Source: Balneola sp. | GTDB taxonomy: Bacteria; Bacteroidota; Rhodothermia; Balneolales; Balneolaceae | Assembly (NCBI GenBank): GCA_003712055.1 | Contig: RHLJ01000007.1 | Coordinates: 177,512-241,511 of the forward strand | Reading direction: 5' to 3' | Length of the DNA: 64,000 nucleotides | Part shown: in pieces, positions 61,939 to 64,000 of the stretch | Layout: each line of letters begins with the position of its first letter | How positions within the stretch are numbered: the first letter of the stretch is position 1 | Notes under the pieces: generated by a model | Told to the model about the DNA's origin: nothing | What the model saw: only the letters and a program-made list of their open reading frames with translations | Database searches by the model: none | Translations under genes and position numbers: made by a program

Positions 61939-62940
61939 ATGAGATTCGCAGACTACGCTAAGATTTATGTTACGGCCGGAAAAGGCGGAGATGGGTCTGC
62001 CCATTTTAGAAGAGAGAAGTTTGTTCCAAAAGGAGGTCCGGATGGTGGAGATGGTGGTAGAGGTGGTAACATCGTTCTAAAAGGAAATGCTCAGCTTAAT
62101 ACCATCCTGGATTTGAGATATAAAAAATATATCAAAGCGAAGGCCGGAATACATGGGGCTAAAAGCCGTAAAACCGGCGCTGATGGAGAAGACATTATCC
62201 TGGAGGTACCTCTCGGAACGGTAGCGTTTGATGCAGATTCCAGAGAACGATTAGGGGAAATAACTGAGGATGAACAAAAGCTGGTAATAGCTGAAGGTGG
62301 AAAAGGAGGCCTAGGCAACTGGCACTTTCGAAGCTCCACTAACCAAACTCCCCAGTTTGCCCAAGAAGGAAAGCCCGGAGAAGAACGGGTTGTTGAATTA
62401 GAGTTAAAGCTCATTGCTGATGTAGGGTTGGTGGGTTTTCCAAATGCGGGTAAGAGCACACTGCTTTCTGCACTTTCTGAGGCAAGACCTAAGATTGCAG
62501 ACTATCCTTTCACCACTCTTGAACCGAACCTGGGAGTAGTCACTTTTTCTGATTATCGAAGTTTTGTAATGGCTGATATCCCAGGGATAATTGAAGAAGC
62601 TCACCAGGGAAAAGGACTTGGAATTCAATTCCTGCGTCATATTGAGCGCAATAATGTGCTTCTGTTTATGGTAAGTGCTGAAACAGATATTGAGTATGAG
62701 TACGAGGCACTACGAAATGAACTTAGATCTTATCGTCCTGATCTACTTGATAAACCCTCTGTGTTAGCAATAACAAAGATGGATTTAAAACAAGGATTTA
62801 AGTTAGAAGAAGAGTTGCAAATTGATGAGGAAATTCACGTTATTCACATTTCGTCGGCTACTGGTCATGGTATTGATGAACTAAGGGAAACTCTTTGGGG
62901 ACTCATACAATATGCAAAAGAACTCAATTCAGAATCTTAG
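61939..62940 (+). CDS. obgE: GTPase ObgE/CgtA
   Basis: A 333-residue ribosome-associated GTPase. The Gly-rich Obg domain (about residues 1-158) leads into the G domain with G1 GFPNAGKSTLL, G3 DIPGIIEEAHQGKG and G4 ITKMD. The C-terminal OCT domain is absent, which is common in this lineage. It acts in 50S assembly and stress control. The gene overlaps the start of dprA by 29 bases. Confidence 0.96.
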   Translation: MRFADYAKIYVTAGKGGDGSAHFRREKFVPKGGPDGGDGGRGGNIVLKGNAQLNTILDLRYKKYIKAKAGIHGAKSRKTGADGEDIILEVPLGTVAFDADSRERLGEITEDEQKLVIAEGGKGGLGNWHFRSSTNQTPQFAQEGKPGEERVVELELKLIADVGLVGFPNAGKSTLLSALSEARPKIADYPFTTLEPNLGVVTFSDYRSFVMADIPGIIEEAHQGKGLGIQFLRHIERNNVLLFMVSAETDIEYEYEALRNELRSYRPDLLDKPSVLAITKMDLKQGFKLEEELQIDEEIHVIHISSATGHGIDELRETLWGLIQYAKELNSES

Positions 62941-64000
62941 AACATTACTCGCTCTAAATTTAATAAATGGGCTTGGCCCGAAGCGAGTAAAACAACTCGT
63001 TCAAACCGTCAAAGATCCGGGCTCTATCTTTTCTTTGACCAAACAAGAACTTCGTCAGGTCGAAGGGATCGGTGAAGCATCCGCTTTGTCCATTTTATCA
63101 TTTAATAAATGGGATGAAGTAGATTCTATACTAAAGGACACCAAAAAAACCAGATCCAGGATAATTACGCTACTTGATCCGGAGTACCCTGAGTTACTTA
63201 AACAGATTTATGACCCACCTGTTTTGTTTTGGATACAAGGTGATGCCAACGCACTTTCAAAGCCAGGTATTGGTGTAATAGGAACTCGGAATACTACTTT
63301 GTATGGTAGAAAAATGGCCGAAAAGCTTTCCAAAGAGCTTGGTGAGGAGGGATTATGCATCTATAGCGGATTGGCTGAAGGAATAGATAGTATTGCACAT
63401 AAAGCTGCTCTTGAAGCCAATGCATCAACAGTAGCTGTTCTTGGGTCGGGCATAGATAATCTATATCCGCGTAGCAACGCAGATTTAGCAAATCAAATCG
63501 TAAAAAATGGTGGAGCCGTAATTACAGAGTATTCTCCGGGAGCTAAACCAGAACCTGGAAATTTTCCGATTCGAAATAGAATAGTGAGCGGATTGAGTCT
63601 GGGAGTTTTAGTAGTTGAATCAGGTATTCAGGGAGGTAGTATGATTACTGCTGATTTAGCGCTCGATCAAAACCGGGAAGTATTTACCATACCGCACACT
63701 TTGGACAATGCTTCTGGAACGGGATGTAATTATTTAATCAAAACAGGAGCTGCTAAGTTGGTACAATCAATACATGATATTCTGGATGAACTTCCTGTAG
63801 CTCAAAAAAAGAAAGGTGAAACTAAGCCATCCCCCAAACCAATAGCTCAATGGAGAAAAGAAGATTTGAGTGAACTGGATAAGAAAATCTGCGAAACTCT
63901 GGAAAAAGGAGCTCTTCAAATCGATGTTCTTGCAGATACCCTTTCCGAGCATGTAAGCCAATTATTAGTGAATCTACTCCAGCTTGAAATGAAAGGCATA
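62912..64000 (+). CDS. dprA: DNA processing protein DprA (3' end outside window)
   Basis: The frame from ATG 62912 (MQKNSIQNLRTLLALNLING) is open to the window end, 363 codons so far, so the gene is cut on the right. An N-terminal SAM/HhH-like region (about 1-75, ING-LGPKRVKQL and VEGIGEAS) is followed by the Rossmann core with GVIGTRNTTLYG, CIYSGLAEGIDSIAHKAAL, FPIRNRIVSGLS and ESGIQGGSMITADLA, and the C-terminal winged-helix region has begun (about residues 305-363). DprA loads RecA on incoming single-stranded DNA in natural transformation. It overlaps obgE out of frame by 29 bases, indicating coupling. Confidence 0.94.
   Translation, partial: MQKNSIQNLRTLLALNLINGLGPKRVKQLVQTVKDPGSIFSLTKQELRQVEGIGEASALSILSFNKWDEVDSILKDTKKTRSRIITLLDPEYPELLKQIYDPPVLFWIQGDANALSKPGIGVIGTRNTTLYGRKMAEKLSKELGEEGLCIYSGLAEGIDSIAHKAALEANASTVAVLGSGIDNLYPRSNADLANQIVKNGGAVITEYSPGAKPEPGNFPIRNRIVSGLSLGVLVVESGIQGGSMITADLALDQNREVFTIPHTLDNASGTGCNYLIKTGAAKLVQSIHDILDELPVAQKKKGETKPSPKPIAQWRKEDLSELDKKICETLEKGALQIDVLADTLSEHVSQLLVNLLQLEMKGI

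Noticed and set aside
62091-62459. 122-codon open frame on the - strand inside obgE
   Set aside because: Antisense shadow of the Gly-rich Obg domain.
1-64000. tRNA, rRNA, CRISPR array, prophage or integrative element
   Set aside because: No T-loop GTTCGAATCC pattern, no regularly spaced direct repeats with unique spacers, no integrase, phage or conjugation genes were seen.

Overview
This is a gene-dense stretch of chromosome from a Gram-negative, diderm bacterium of the Bacteroidota/Balneolota/Rhodothermota group. I favour a marine Balneola- or Gracilimonas-like member, but that is inference. Pointers are BamA with five POTRA repeats, Skp chaperones, two TonB-dependent receptors with carboxypeptidase-regulatory N-termini, a 7TM AraC-type regulator, and AT-rich promoters of the Bacteroidetes TAnnTTTG type. 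The base composition is moderately AT-rich. No rRNA, tRNA, CRISPR array or prophage was seen. Most of the window is ordinary core chromosome; the accessory signal lies in a PspA-centred cluster, one small REP-associated transposase and many intergenic palindromes.

Layout. 1-3.2 kb: the 3' part of a patatin-like phospholipase, a small LecA-like lectin-fold protein, and nadE. 3.3-13.3 kb: an envelope operon on the + strand (mltD-like, ctp, PHP phosphoesterase, ribH, uppS, bamA and three tandem skp paralogues) closed by a terminator. 13.3-15.1 kb: a VWA protein (-) and rnhB (+). 15.1-25.7 kb: a long - strand run with recA, recX, an AI-2E-type permease, purN, purH and the rod-shape set mreB-mreC-mreD-mrdA-rodA. 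25.9-28.4 kb: a four-helix-bundle protein, kynureninase and tryptophan 2,3-dioxygenase. 28.4-37.4 kb: a BadF/NAGK-like kinase, tatD, a TonB receptor, an S10 peptidase, a pdxB-like dehydrogenase and a pyrimidine nucleoside phosphorylase.

37.4-43.5 kb: the most interesting block. It holds pspA, a small protein that aligns without gaps to the C-terminal half of PspA, and a two-TM coiled-coil protein, followed by a crotonase, a CNNM/CorC-type protein and an AAA+ ATPase with one active and one apparently degenerate domain. 43.6-53.8 kb: PhyH dioxygenase, DoxX, AraC regulator, a second TonB receptor, a ThuA protein, gamma-glutamylcyclotransferase, azurin, pheA, an outer-membrane barrel and a secreted NTF2-like protein. 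54.2-64.0 kb: xseA, an exported protein carrying a hotdog thioesterase domain, a YCII protein, a DUF2461 protein, a REP-associated transposase flanked by its own inverted hairpins, pyrC, tsaB, a SnoaL-like protein, an accD that has lost its zinc-ribbon cysteines, obgE and a dprA cut by the window end.

Intergenic DNA carries several families of long inverted repeats. One family (GTCATyCTGAG...) occurs four times, with a fifth related element. Several genes have a TAnnTTTG -7 element so close to the start codon that the mRNA should be nearly leaderless, and several starts (uppS, bamA, purN, and probably recX and pdxB) use TTG.
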